Origin: Parabacteroides acidifaciens
GTDB taxonomy: Bacteria; Bacteroidota; Bacteroidia; Bacteroidales; Tannerellaceae
DNA: 64,000 nucleotides
Direction: 5' to 3'
Assembly: GCF_003363715.1 (NCBI RefSeq)
Contig: NZ_QREV01000006.1
Location: 62,001-126,000 of the forward strand
Below are positions 38,152-46,691 of the stretch, one piece after another. Numbering within the stretch: position 1 is the stretch's first letter; each line of letters begins with the position of its first letter. The notes under the pieces are model-generated. The model made no database searches. It was not told the DNA's origin and saw nothing but the letters and a program-made list of their open reading frames with translations. The position numbers and the translations under genes were made by a program.

Positions 38152-38859
38152 TCATTTCTTTTTCAGGAAATACTGCCGCTGGTCTTCGGGGTAATGCTCG
38201 ATGGCATAGCGAAGAGCCGTCCGGGGAAGTAGTGTCGCATTGCGTTCTAAAAAGTCGGTAAGTATATCGCGATCTTTCTTTCCGACCTCACGAAGCATCC
38301 AGCCCACAGCTTTATGCATCAAGTCGTGTTTATGCGTCATCAGTTTCTCGGCAAGCGCAAGTGTATCGGTAAAATCCGAGCGACGGATAAAAGCCCAGGT
38401 GCAGACAATAGAGATCCGCTGCTTCCAGAGGTTATTGCTTTCAGCCAGTTCATACAGAATGGAACGATCCTTATCCACGAGATACTCGCCGACAACATCC
38501 CGGCAGGAGAGATCCACCAGATCCCAGTTATTGCACCGGCGCGTATTCTTCAGATAGAAACGATAAACCTTTTCCCGCTCTTCGGCAGTCGTCTTCCGGT
38601 CCTGGATACGATAGACCAGAATCAGCAAGGCACAAAGACGCGCCTCATGCCAAGGGCTGTCCAGCAAACGCTGCAATTCGTCGAAAGGCATCGCTTTATT
38701 GGCTTTCGCCACACTGCGGGTTTGCGGCACGACAACGCCTAAGAAGCGGTCACCTTCGCCGTATTGTCCCGGTCCAGTCTTAAAGAAGCGGCTCAGGTGG
38801 ACAGCTTTCTCCGGCGAGCCGACCGATTGCAGTTCGCTCAGTACGAAATCCGCCGTCAT
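38152..38859 (-). CDS. DNA alkylation repair protein, AlkD-like
   Basis: The 235-residue all-helical HEAT-like protein belongs to the AlkD/AlkC family, which excises alkylated bases without flipping them. Typical segments are PQTRSVAKANKAM, NNWDLVDLSCRDVVG, LWKQRISIVCTWAFIRR and HKAVGWMLREVGKKD. The D-x-x-D and the Trp/Arg-rich helix face are conserved. Its start overlaps the stop of the dehydrogenase gene by 4 bp. Confidence 0.9.
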   Translation of the reverse strand: MTADFVLSELQSVGSPEKAVHLSRFFKTGPGQYGEGDRFLGVVVPQTRSVAKANKAMPFDELQRLLDSPWHEARLCALLILVYRIQDRKTTAEEREKVYRFYLKNTRRCNNWDLVDLSCRDVVGEYLVDKDRSILYELAESNNLWKQRISIVCTWAFIRRSDFTDTLALAEKLMTHKHDLMHKAVGWMLREVGKKDRDILTDFLERNATLLPRTALRYAIEHYPEDQRQYFLKKK

Positions 38860-39818
38860 GGACGCAGGACCCGTGACACAGGACGGTCGCCTTCCAGGAA
38901 TCCGATTACGTTATTGCAGACCGTACGGGCCATGATGATACGCGTTTCCAATGTCTGCGTACCGATATGAGGGGTGAGGACCACGTTGTCCATTTCCAGC
39001 AGTTCGGGCGAAGGGTAATCGCCAAACTCGAATACATCCAAGCCGGCACCATGAATCGTACCGTCTTTCAAAGCCTGCACCAAGGCCTTTTCATCGACCA
39101 ACGGACCGCGTGCGGTGTTGATCAGGACGGCGGTCGGTTTCATCTGTTTCAGCTCGGCTTCACCGATGATATGATAGGTTTCCGGAGTGTAAGGGGCATT
39201 CAACGAGACATAATCGGACTGGGCGAGCAGTTCCTCCATAGAGGCATACGTCACGTTCAGCTTCGTTTCTTCCTCGACATAGAGCTGGCGACGATTATGG
39301 TAGAGGACTTCCATACCACAGGCATTCGCCCGTTTGGCAAGCGCTTTCCCGATACGTCCCATACCGATAATACCCAATGTCTTTCCGGTCACATTGATAC
39401 CTAAGTTTTCCAATACACCGACCTTCATGTCGTGGCCCAGCGTGCGCAACTTACGGTCGCATTCCGTGATGCGACGGGCCACATCGAGCATAAGTCCGAG
39501 TGCGAGGTTGGCGGTAGGGGCTGTTACCGGGTCAGGAGTATTCGCAACCGTAATGCCTTTTTCGAGGCAATAGGCAACGTCGATATTGTTATAGCCGACG
39601 GCATAGTTGGCCACTAATTTCAAATTGGGTGCATGGTCCACCAATTCCTTGTTTACAGGGAAATCGAACATCGAGCACAACACATCGTACTCCGGTATCA
39701 TCTCAAAAACTTCTTCATACGTGAAGTCTCTTCCTTCCGGAAAAGTAACCTCATACTTGCTTTCCAGCTCGGTAAAACCCTCGCGAAACATGTCGTAGGT
39801 AACTAATATCTTTGTCAT
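38856..39818 (-). CDS. D-isomer-specific 2-hydroxyacid dehydrogenase
   Basis: The 320-residue NAD-dependent enzyme reduces 2-keto acids. It has the Rossmann motif GKTLGIIGMGRIGKALAKRA, the catalytic Arg in LINTARGPLVDEKAL, the Glu in DVFEFGDYP and the His in LTPHIGTQT. The start is the ATG at 39818 (MTKILVTYDMF); the longer frame to 39941 crosses into the region upstream without coding signals. Exact substrate unknown (glyoxylate/hydroxypyruvate type or D-lactate type). It heads the four-gene unit down to 36802. Confidence 0.9.
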   Translation of the reverse strand: MTKILVTYDMFREGFTELESKYEVTFPEGRDFTYEEVFEMIPEYDVLCSMFDFPVNKELVDHAPNLKLVANYAVGYNNIDVAYCLEKGITVANTPDPVTAPTANLALGLMLDVARRITECDRKLRTLGHDMKVGVLENLGINVTGKTLGIIGMGRIGKALAKRANACGMEVLYHNRRQLYVEEETKLNVTYASMEELLAQSDYVSLNAPYTPETYHIIGEAELKQMKPTAVLINTARGPLVDEKALVQALKDGTIHGAGLDVFEFGDYPSPELLEMDNVVLTPHIGTQTLETRIIMARTVCNNVIGFLEGDRPVSRVLRP

Positions 39819-39864
39819 AAGCAGTTCTTTTATCAAATACAAAAGTACAAAATTATCTATTACT

Positions 39865-40674
39865 TTATTTCTTCTTTTCGTGCTCTCTGATAAACTGGAT
39901 GGCGAGCGGGAAACCGGCTGCACACATGGAGCCGTGGTCAAAACCGCCTAATTCATAAAGGGTCACATCGGGATGGCCTAAGAGTTTGAAGAGACGGTAG
40001 AAGTAGGCGGCTTCTTCGTAGCGACCATAGAGTTCTTTTTCGCGATCACCGGAGAGGATCAGGATGGGGGCGCAGTCTTTCCGTACATGATACAAAGGCG
40101 CTGTCTCGTCGATCGTAGGCTGCAAGGGTTTCAGGCCTTGGCGGTTGCGGGTTTCGAAATGCGTGATCACCTGGCCGCTGAAAGGGATGATTCCGGCCAG
40201 CTTGTCGGCATCTTTCCCATAACGGGCGAGCAGTTTCTTATCCAGGCCGACCATATCGACCAGATAACCTCCGGCAGAGTGGCCGGCGATATAGATAGAG
40301 GAGGTGCTCCCCCCGTATTTGTCGATATTATCGAACACCCAGGCGATTGCTGCGGCGGCATCATCCACGATATCCATCGTTTTCACATGTGGCGACAGGC
40401 GGTATTCAACACCGACGACCACCATATTATCCGTCAACAGTTGCGTCGGGACTTCCCGGCTTCCACCCGTCAGTCCGCCGCCATGAAACCAGACGACAAC
40501 CGGCACATCTTTCACTCCCGGCTGGTAAGCGATATCCAGACGGCACATCTTGGAGGCATATTCATCCTCCGCATTCCCACGATAAGAGACATTACGCTCA
40601 TAGGTATAATCGGCTGCAAAAGCCATTGCAGAAAACCATATAAGCAGAAAGGCTAACCCAATTCTATTCCTCAT
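39865..40674 (-). CDS. Exported alpha/beta hydrolase (esterase/lipase)
   Basis: A 269-residue alpha/beta hydrolase with a signal peptide (MRNRIGLAFLLIWFSAMAFAA), the oxyanion WFHGGGLTGG, the nucleophile elbow GHSAGGY (Ser near residue 132), the acid in LILSGDREKE and the His in GGFDHGSM. It belongs to the hormone-sensitive-lipase/carboxylesterase type. Likely periplasmic deacylation of an ester. It stands alone, divergent from 40848. Confidence 0.88.
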   Translation of the reverse strand: MRNRIGLAFLLIWFSAMAFAADYTYERNVSYRGNAEDEYASKMCRLDIAYQPGVKDVPVVVWFHGGGLTGGSREVPTQLLTDNMVVVGVEYRLSPHVKTMDIVDDAAAAIAWVFDNIDKYGGSTSSIYIAGHSAGGYLVDMVGLDKKLLARYGKDADKLAGIIPFSGQVITHFETRNRQGLKPLQPTIDETAPLYHVRKDCAPILILSGDREKELYGRYEEAAYFYRLFKLLGHPDVTLYELGGFDHGSMCAAGFPLAIQFIREHEKKK

Positions 40675-40798
40675 ACTTCACTCTAAATTTGAATTGATAA
40701 AACACAAGTATTCATCTTTCAAATGTAGTCAGCTTTTTACAACTAAACAAACAATTGCCCATTTCCCGGCATCTTTTTCCGATAAAGCCGATTATTTC

Positions 40799-40806
40799 CT
40801 ATTTTT
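40799..40806 (+). promoter_or_regulatory. Predicted promoter -7 box of the nucleoside-recognition gene
   Basis: TATTTTTG matches TAnnTTTG and lies 41 bp before ATG 40848. It falls inside the longer open frame from 40755, so translation from that frame's first ATG is unlikely and 40848 is the better start. Confidence 0.55.
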
Positions 40807-40847
40807 GTAACCATGAACAAGTATCTTATTACCTGTCAACAACTGCT

Positions 40848-42080
40848 ATGGTTCTAAATTACATCTGGATTGCCTTCTTTCTGATAGCCTTCGTGGTGGC
40901 ACTTTGCAAACTGGTCATCGGTGGAGACACGGAAGTGTTCACTCAAATCATCAATGCCTCTTTTGCCTCGGCAAAGACGGGGTTCGAGATCTCCCTCGGC
41001 CTGACAGGAATCCTGTCCCTCTGGCTCGGCATTATGAAAATCGGGGAAAAAGGAGGTGTGATCCAGTCCTTTGCCCGCCTGGCAGCTCCCGTATTCAGCA
41101 AGCTCTTCCCGGGAATCCCCAAAGATCATCCGGTGACAGGTTCCATCTTCATGAACCTTTCGGCAAACCTGTTAGGGTTGGATAATGCCGCCACACCGAT
41201 GGGGCTGAAGGCGATGCAGCAGCTCCAGGAGCTGAACGCGGAAAAGGATTCCGCCAGCAACCCGATGATCATGTTTCTTTGTATCAACGCTTCGGGCCTG
41301 ACACTAATCCCGATCACCATCATGATGTACAGGGCACAGATGGGAGCCGCCAACCCTTCGGATATATTCCTTCCGATCATGCTGGCGACCTTCACCTCCA
41401 CCCTTGTCGCCATACTGGCCGTCTGCATCAAGCAGCGGATCAATATCCTGCAACGGAACCTGCTGCTGTTTTTCGGAGGGCTGGCGCTGTTTATCGGCGG
41501 ACTGGTCTGGCTGTTCAACTCGCTGGAACAGGAACAGGTGTCCCTCTACTCCACCCTGTTTGCCAATACATTGCTTTTCACGATTATCTGTGGCTTTATC
41601 ATCAGTGGAATCCGGAAGAAAATCAATGTGTACGACACGTTTATCGAAGGAGCCAAAGAGGGTTTCAAGACAGCTGTCACCATCATCCCCTACCTCATCG
41701 CCGTATTGGTTGCCATCGGAATATTCAGGGCTTCGGGCGCGATGGATTTTCTGATAGACGGTATCCGCATGGGAGTTTCGGCCGCTGGGTTAGACACGAA
41801 ATTCGTAGAAGGCCTGCCCACAATGCTGATGAAACCGCTTAGCGGCAGCGGAGCACGGGGAATGATGCTCGACGCCATGAACACATACGGGGCCGACTCG
41901 TTCGTTGGCCGCCTCTCCTCCATCGTACAAGGCTCAAGCGACACAACCTTTTACGTCGTTGCTCTCTATTACGGCAGCGTCGGCATACGCAATACACGCT
42001 ACACGGTACAATGTTCCCTGTTGGCAGACCTTGCCGGGGCTATTGCGGCGGTTGCGATGACGTATCTGTTTTTTACCTGA
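40848..42080 (+). CDS. Nucleoside-recognition (Gate) domain membrane protein, SpmA/SpmB-like fusion
   Basis: The 410-residue inner-membrane protein has about nine hydrophobic helices and two Gate-type modules: residues ~40-190 resemble SpmA (GLTGILSLWLGIMKIGEKGG, LLGLDNAATPMGLKAMQ) and residues ~240-405 resemble SpmB (GAKEGFKTAVTIIPYLIAVLVAIGIF, VQGSSDTTFYVVALYYG). Fused forms are usual in Bacteroidota, which do not sporulate. The transported substrate is not known. Start selected from promoter position and MVLNYIW. Confidence 0.85.
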   Translation: MVLNYIWIAFFLIAFVVALCKLVIGGDTEVFTQIINASFASAKTGFEISLGLTGILSLWLGIMKIGEKGGVIQSFARLAAPVFSKLFPGIPKDHPVTGSIFMNLSANLLGLDNAATPMGLKAMQQLQELNAEKDSASNPMIMFLCINASGLTLIPITIMMYRAQMGAANPSDIFLPIMLATFTSTLVAILAVCIKQRINILQRNLLLFFGGLALFIGGLVWLFNSLEQEQVSLYSTLFANTLLFTIICGFIISGIRKKINVYDTFIEGAKEGFKTAVTIIPYLIAVLVAIGIFRASGAMDFLIDGIRMGVSAAGLDTKFVEGLPTMLMKPLSGSGARGMMLDAMNTYGADSFVGRLSSIVQGSSDTTFYVVALYYGSVGIRNTRYTVQCSLLADLAGAIAAVAMTYLFFT

Positions 42081-42120
42081 AAATTTCGTATCTTCGTCCT
42101 GTTAAATATAGAGAAAAAAC

Positions 42121-42534
42121 ATGGAACAACAAGATATACGCTGGAAACAACGTTTTCAGAACTTCGACAAAGCTTTCCTCCGGCTAAACGAGGCGATCCG
42201 GATCATACGGAATGACCCGGACAATTTCGTCTTGCAAGCCGGACTGGTACAGATCTATGAGTTCACGTTCGAACTTTCATGGAAAACCCTGAAAGATTAT
42301 CTGGAAGCGGAAGGATTCACATGTCCCTCCCCGCGCGCCACCTTGCGGCAAGCGTTCCAATCCGGTTATATCCGGGACGGCGACATTTGGTTACAAGCCC
42401 TGAACGACCGGAATCTGACAACTCATACGTATGACGAGGCAACGGCCCTACTGGTCACGAACAATATTCAAACAAAATATTTTCCTCTATTAAAGGAGTT
42501 ACACGCATGGCTGGAGATACAATCATACGATTAG
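42121..42534 (+). CDS. HEPN-type nucleotidyltransferase substrate-binding protein (HI0074 family)
   Basis: A 137-residue helical protein paired with the next gene. The segment RNLTTHTYDE carries the HEPN R-x4-H motif, and ELSWKTLKDYLEAEG is typical of the family. In related type VII systems the HEPN protein is an RNase toxin silenced by AMPylation from its MNT partner. The end overlaps the next start by 28 bp. Confidence 0.85.
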   Translation: MEQQDIRWKQRFQNFDKAFLRLNEAIRIIRNDPDNFVLQAGLVQIYEFTFELSWKTLKDYLEAEGFTCPSPRATLRQAFQSGYIRDGDIWLQALNDRNLTTHTYDEATALLVTNNIQTKYFPLLKELHAWLEIQSYD

Positions 42535-42827
42535 GGCTTACACCCGGTCATAAGGAAATCATCAATCGGATCTGTTCCCAATATCCGCACGTCGAGGAAG
42601 TTATCGTGTTCGGTTCAAGGGCAAAAGGCAATTACAAGCCAGGTTCGGACATAGACCTTGCAATCAAAGGCTCTAACTTGACGAGAGAAGACTTGTGTAG
42701 CCTCGCAGGAGCATTCGAAGAATCTCTCCTTCCGTTTTTCGTTGACCTTCTCTCCTACTCATCCATTACAAACCCCGATTTAAAAGCACATATCGACAGG
42801 GTTGGAATAACAATTTACAAACAATAG
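42507..42827 (+). CDS. MNT-type nucleotidyltransferase (HI0073 family)
   Basis: The 106-residue minimal nucleotidyltransferase shows VFGSRAKGNYKPGSDIDLAIKG, the G-S-x10-D-x-D core with both metal-binding Asp residues. It is the probable antitoxin or modifier of the overlapping HEPN protein. The small size is normal for stand-alone MNT domains. Confidence 0.88.
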   Translation: MAGDTIIRLGLTPGHKEIINRICSQYPHVEEVIVFGSRAKGNYKPGSDIDLAIKGSNLTREDLCSLAGAFEESLLPFFVDLLSYSSITNPDLKAHIDRVGITIYKQ

Positions 42828-42843
42828 AAACAACAGGAAACTT

Positions 42844-43266
42844 ATGGCAATAGCATTTTACGCGGAAGACACGAAGCTTCCGGCAATCAAAAAGAGAACG
42901 GTCAGCAACTGGATCAAGGCAGTAGCCGCCACATACGGGAAAAAAACGGGCGACATCAGCTATATCTTCTGTTCCGACGAGAAAATCCTGGAAGTAAACC
43001 GCCAATACCTCCAGCACGATTATTACACGGATATCATCACCTTCGACTACACCAGCGGGGATAAAATCTCCGGCGACCTGTTCATCAGCCTGGACACTGT
43101 CCGGACCAACTCCGAAACATTCCATACCGACTACAACGAAGAGCTCCACCGCACCATCATCCACGGTATCCTCCACCTCTGCGGCATCAACGACAAAGGT
43201 CCGGGAGAACGCGAAATCATGGAGGCAAACGAAGACAAGGCACTGGCAATGCTACCGGAGGAATGA
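42844..43266 (+). CDS. ybeY: Endoribonuclease YbeY (16S rRNA maturation)
   Basis: A 140-residue metalloprotein of the UPF0054 family. The zinc site is in IIHGILHLCGINDKGPGE (His-x3-His, with the downstream ligand region altered in the way usual for Bacteroidota) and DYYTDIITFDY is the conserved N-terminal block. YbeY processes and quality-controls ribosomes. Its stop is immediately followed by repeat copy B, whose inverted repeats may also end the transcript. Confidence 0.93.
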   Translation: MAIAFYAEDTKLPAIKKRTVSNWIKAVAATYGKKTGDISYIFCSDEKILEVNRQYLQHDYYTDIITFDYTSGDKISGDLFISLDTVRTNSETFHTDYNEELHRTIIHGILHLCGINDKGPGEREIMEANEDKALAMLPEE

Positions 43267-43267
43267 A

Positions 43268-43785
43268 AGGGACTTATTGTATAAAACGCTTTTTTCAGGC
43301 TCAAAAGACAGGCGAAACAAAACAAATGTTAATCCGCTTTTTTGACTTCAAAAAGGGACTTTTTCACCTTTTTTGAGCGTTTGCAGCAATTACGACCGTA
43401 CTCTTTGCCATTACGACCGTGCTAATGTATAGTGCACTCGGCACCTCGCGAAGATTAGGACGGTCGTAATGGCGATTTGGACGGTCGTAATTGGAAAGAG
43501 GACCGTTTTAAGGGCAAAAAAGCACCTGAATTTCCTTGGGATATTTGGGACGCCGTCCGTTTTATTTTCAAATATTCGATTCTCCGGGAGTTAAGCTTTA
43601 TCACTTTGTCGGTGTTTTCGCTTTTCGGTAATCAAATTGCATACTTTCCTGGACGACCTCGGCATCTCTTTTCATCTGTTGTCAGACAAAAAAGCTAAAA
43701 TCGTAAAAAAAGTCAATCCAAAATGAATCAGAATTTCAGACGAAATAGAAAAACAGCCGAAAAGGGGGGTTATTGTAAAATTTAA
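43268..43785. repeat. Dispersed ~517 bp intergenic repeat, copy B
   Basis: Partner of 10453-10969. The inner inverted repeat is at 43407-43426 and 43454-43473 with one uncompensated mismatch; the outer pair is CAATTACGACCGT / ACGGTCGTAATTG, 13 bp perfect. In copy A the outer pair also pairs over 13 bp but with a frame shifted by one base, so pairing is kept although bases differ. It starts 2 bp after the ybeY stop and fills nearly the whole 600 bp gap to 43868. Confidence 0.85.
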
Positions 43786-43867
43786 CAGAATACCCCACCC
43801 TTCGAATATCCTGCAATTAGATAAAAAACAAAAGCTAACTATACTAAAGCCTTCTACCCCACGTTCT

Positions 43868-44308
43868 ATGAATATAAACATCAAACATATTATTATGAAC
43901 ACATCAATCGCAACAAACCGGATCAAGAGATTTATCAACTCATTCCCTGAAATCTGGTATATCACCCTCTTCTCCCTGCTGGTGATTAGTGATATCGCTT
44001 GCCTGTTTACCTCCGGCTGGCATTCCGGAAATACGGTTACCACTCTGGTTTCCCTGGCGATCGTTATTTTATTGCTGATGCAACTTTTCCGGAATAATAC
44101 TTGGAGCCGTTTCCTGCTCGGTACCATTTTTACATTTGGTTCACTATTTATGTTCCTTGCTTTGCTGTCCGAATATTCCGAGTTTCCATTAGGTACGGAA
44201 CCGGGCGCAATTACCTTGCTGGCTGTCGGCATTCCGCTAATCGGCTTTTCATTCCTCATGGGCGGGAAAATGTTATTGAAAGGGATACGTAATATGTATG
44301 CTTGCTAA
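43868..44308 (+). CDS. Hypothetical four-helix membrane protein
   Basis: A 146-residue protein with four hydrophobic segments (about 29-47, 57-76, 84-104 and 115-135) and a basic tail. I do not recognise a family. A second ATG at 43895 is an equally good start. The last 18 codons are copied as a fragment at 47892, behind the second propeller gene. It precedes the signalling cluster but is separated from 44431 by 122 bp with its own promoter signal for the next gene. Confidence 0.6.
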   Translation: MNINIKHIIMNTSIATNRIKRFINSFPEIWYITLFSLLVISDIACLFTSGWHSGNTVTTLVSLAIVILLLMQLFRNNTWSRFLLGTIFTFGSLFMFLALLSEYSEFPLGTEPGAITLLAVGIPLIGFSFLMGGKMLLKGIRNMYAC

Positions 44309-44430
44309 AAACGAATTGCACAAATACGGCTTTCGTAAATTCTGACAGGCATTTCACAAAACGGGCAGAATAATACACACCGGGAATCTTCGCTTTTAAT
44401 ATGTTTGTATTTCAAATAACATATTGAAGC

Positions 44431-45681
44431 ATGAAGAATCTCACACTCCTATTAATTATTTGCTTGCTTACGGCTTGTAATCCCAGCAACCGGAACAGTT
44501 ACGGCAACTCGTTAAAAGTAATCGATGTAGAAGATGCGTTCCGACATCCGGAAGCTTTCACGTTAGCCGATCTTGGAAAAGAACAAAGCTATATTCCCCT
44601 CGAGACAACAGACTCTTCTATTGTCGCCATCTCCTCCATTACGGCGATGGTCGTAACAGACCGGCATATCCTGATCGGCGCCCGTACAGCTCCAATCAAA
44701 GTCTTTGATAAAACGACCGGGCACTATATCGGGCAGATCGGACAAATCGGAAACGGGCCGGCTGAATATCCGAACGGAACTAATTTCACTACAGACCCGA
44801 TAACCCGGAAAGTGTACGTTCGTATCTCCCCTTCAAAGCAACAATGTTATGATATCACAGGCCATTTCCTGAAAACCGTCGAATGGAAAGAAGCTGCCGG
44901 GGGCATGATCATCGCCCCCTACTTCCTGGATGATAAAATCTACACATACGTGAATATTCCAACAGAACAAACCAATAATCTTTCGTATCTTTACGATGCG
45001 GATAGTGGGGCTATACAAGATTCCCTGCCTTTGAGATGGGGAGGCGATATCCCTGCCGGGAAATCGAAGTTGGTAATGCCGCTGGCCGGTGCGGAAATGC
45101 TGGGCGGGATGGCTTACATCGTCCAATTTGAGGATAACAGGTGGACATACGGCTCGCAAAATAACGCTGCTTACTGGTATCACGACGGAGAGCTGTGCAT
45201 GAAGGATTTCTTTTGCGACACCCTCTTTACCGTAAAAGGCTTTGACCGGTTGACGCCCCGGATGGTTTTCAAAATGGGCAGTTCCGGCGGATTCGCCCGC
45301 TACGAAAACAGCGATGTAATGGAGGACAAATATATTATCACCCGCTTGATGGAGACAGAGAATATCATCTATTTCAATTTGTTTAAAGATATGTACAATG
45401 TAGACGGCTGGATGAAAGGAGGCAGTAATCCTCCCTATTGCGGAATATACGACAAACGGAGCGGGCGGACGAAAGTCATGAAATCGGTCCGTATAGAGAG
45501 CGACAGGGAAGAGATGCCGGGCTTCGCCATTTACAACATATCGACCGCTGGTGAGCTGATCGTATGCTATCAGACGGAAGACCTGATAAATGCACGCGAA
45601 AAGATGCCGGAATCCGAACAACCGGCATGGCTGAAACAATTGAAGGAGGACGATAATCCGGTAATTCTTCTAATTAAATAA
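44431..45681 (+). CDS. 6-bladed beta-propeller lipoprotein, copy 1
   Basis: The 416-residue protein has a lipoprotein signal (MKNLTLLLIICLLTACNPS, Cys16) and propeller repeats with the family start EQSYIPLETTDSSIVAI and blades such as IKVFDKTTGHYIGQIGQIGNGPAEYPN. This resembles the 6-bladed beta-propeller families (DUF4934/DUF5128 type) of gut Bacteroidota, whose function is unknown. A TATGTTTG box lies at 44400. The LytTR gene follows after 4 bp, so lipoprotein and regulator are cotranscribed. The 46692 gene is a paralogue. Confidence 0.8.
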   Translation: MKNLTLLLIICLLTACNPSNRNSYGNSLKVIDVEDAFRHPEAFTLADLGKEQSYIPLETTDSSIVAISSITAMVVTDRHILIGARTAPIKVFDKTTGHYIGQIGQIGNGPAEYPNGTNFTTDPITRKVYVRISPSKQQCYDITGHFLKTVEWKEAAGGMIIAPYFLDDKIYTYVNIPTEQTNNLSYLYDADSGAIQDSLPLRWGGDIPAGKSKLVMPLAGAEMLGGMAYIVQFEDNRWTYGSQNNAAYWYHDGELCMKDFFCDTLFTVKGFDRLTPRMVFKMGSSGGFARYENSDVMEDKYIITRLMETENIIYFNLFKDMYNVDGWMKGGSNPPYCGIYDKRSGRTKVMKSVRIESDREEMPGFAIYNISTAGELIVCYQTEDLINAREKMPESEQPAWLKQLKEDDNPVILLIK

Positions 45682-45685
45682 CAGA

Positions 45686-46042
45686 ATGGCTAAATATCTC
45701 ATCGTATCCAACAGTTACCAATTGCTGCGAATAACAGCCGACCGAGTCGCTTACATCGCTTCCGACGGCAGTTATTCGACGTTGAGGCTGATCGGTGGGG
45801 AAGAGCATATTTTCTCATTCAACCTCTCTGTTTTTGAGAAGCTGATAGAACAGCAGCTGCAGGAGGAAGCCGGTATTTTCATCCGGGTCGGCAGAAGCCT
45901 GATCATAAACAGTTGTTATATTTACAGTATCAATCTGACAAAACAGGAACTGACATTATCAGACCTGAAATTCCCGGATAAATTTGTCCTGCAGGTATCC
46001 AAAGAGGCGTTGAAATCATTAAAATCAGTAATCGAGATATGA
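45686..46042 (+). CDS. Stand-alone LytTR DNA-binding protein
   Basis: The 118-residue protein is a LytTR domain without a receiver: RITADRVAYIASDGSYSTLRLIGG, FIRVGRSLIINSCYIYSINL and LTLSDLKFPDKFVLQVS match the ten-stranded DNA-binding fold. Such short forms act as direct regulators or compete with full response regulators. The stop overlaps the start of the TonB-like gene by 4 bp. It is one of two candidates to bind the 41 bp boxes at 46565 and 48679. Confidence 0.85.
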   Translation: MAKYLIVSNSYQLLRITADRVAYIASDGSYSTLRLIGGEEHIFSFNLSVFEKLIEQQLQEEAGIFIRVGRSLIINSCYIYSINLTKQELTLSDLKFPDKFVLQVSKEALKSLKSVIEI

Positions 46043-46560
46043 AAGACGAGATAAACGAAAATGAAGTTTACTTCTTAGGGCAGGATCGTCCCATTCCTAA
46101 AAACAGCTTTTCGAAATGGAAAGTCGTGATCGGCATGATCGTGATCATCGCTCTTTCAATCGCCGGCTCGCTGACATGGAGCTTTCATAAAGGCGGTAAA
46201 GCGGTTCCTGTCCTGGAAGGAGAAATACTCGATACGGTTTCTATCCTGCCGCAAGGAAGTAAAATGCCCCGGTTTAACGGGACAGACGATATGTCCGCGT
46301 TCATGGATTGGGTCTGCAAGCACCTCGTTTACCCCAAAGGGGTGGAGACGGAGAAAGAGTTGGTCGTCGTCAGTTTCATCATCCGGACAGATGGAAAGCT
46401 CGGTGGTTTCAACATACGGAAAGCCCCCCGGAACAAAGCCTTCGAGGAAGCTGTCATCACCCTGCTCGAACAATCTCCTGAGTGGGAACCGGCGGAACTG
46501 CCCAACGGAAAGAAGGTGAATATGAAATATACGCTTCCGGTGCTTTTCAGGAATGAATAA
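46039..46560 (+). CDS. TonB-like C-terminal domain protein
   Basis: A 173-residue protein with a single membrane helix (about residues 29-48, VVIGMIVIIALSIAGSLTW) and a C-terminal TonB-type domain (about 95-173: FMDWVCKHLVYPKGVETEKE, VSFIIRTDGKLGGFNIRKA, NGKKVNMKYTLPVLF). It lacks the long Pro-rich linker of classic TonB. It may energise a specific outer-membrane receptor or serve as a signalling link for the propeller lipoprotein. Third gene of the 44431 operon. Confidence 0.8.
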   Translation: MKDEINENEVYFLGQDRPIPKNSFSKWKVVIGMIVIIALSIAGSLTWSFHKGGKAVPVLEGEILDTVSILPQGSKMPRFNGTDDMSAFMDWVCKHLVYPKGVETEKELVVVSFIIRTDGKLGGFNIRKAPRNKAFEEAVITLLEQSPEWEPAELPNGKKVNMKYTLPVLFRNE

Positions 46561-46564
46561 AACG

Positions 46565-46634
46565 CCTGTTACTCATCCAAAACCGCCATTTGCTCATTTG
46601 CCGGATACCCTCCCGATATTATCACATAGATTTG
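46565..46634 (+). promoter_or_regulatory. LytTR-type operator box and promoter of propeller gene 2
   Basis: A 41 bp box (46565-46605) shares 37 of 41 bases with 48679-48719. Within it TACTCAT (46570-46576) and TGCTCAT (46591-46597) form direct repeats with a 21 bp period, two helical turns, as LytTR dimers require. The -7 box TAGATTTG starts at 46627, 21 bp after the box, the same gap as at the kinase promoter. Confidence 0.7.
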
Positions 46635-46691
46635 AATCTAATCCTGGAAACAGGCAAATAAGGGATTGGTAACAATAATAAATTATCCGGA

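Noticed and set aside
44340-44407. Possible third LytTR box before the first propeller gene
   Set aside because: Only CAAAAC and CCGGG blocks resemble the 41 bp box, the TACTCAT/TGCTCAT pair is missing and the distance to TATGTTTG is 15 rather than 21 bp.
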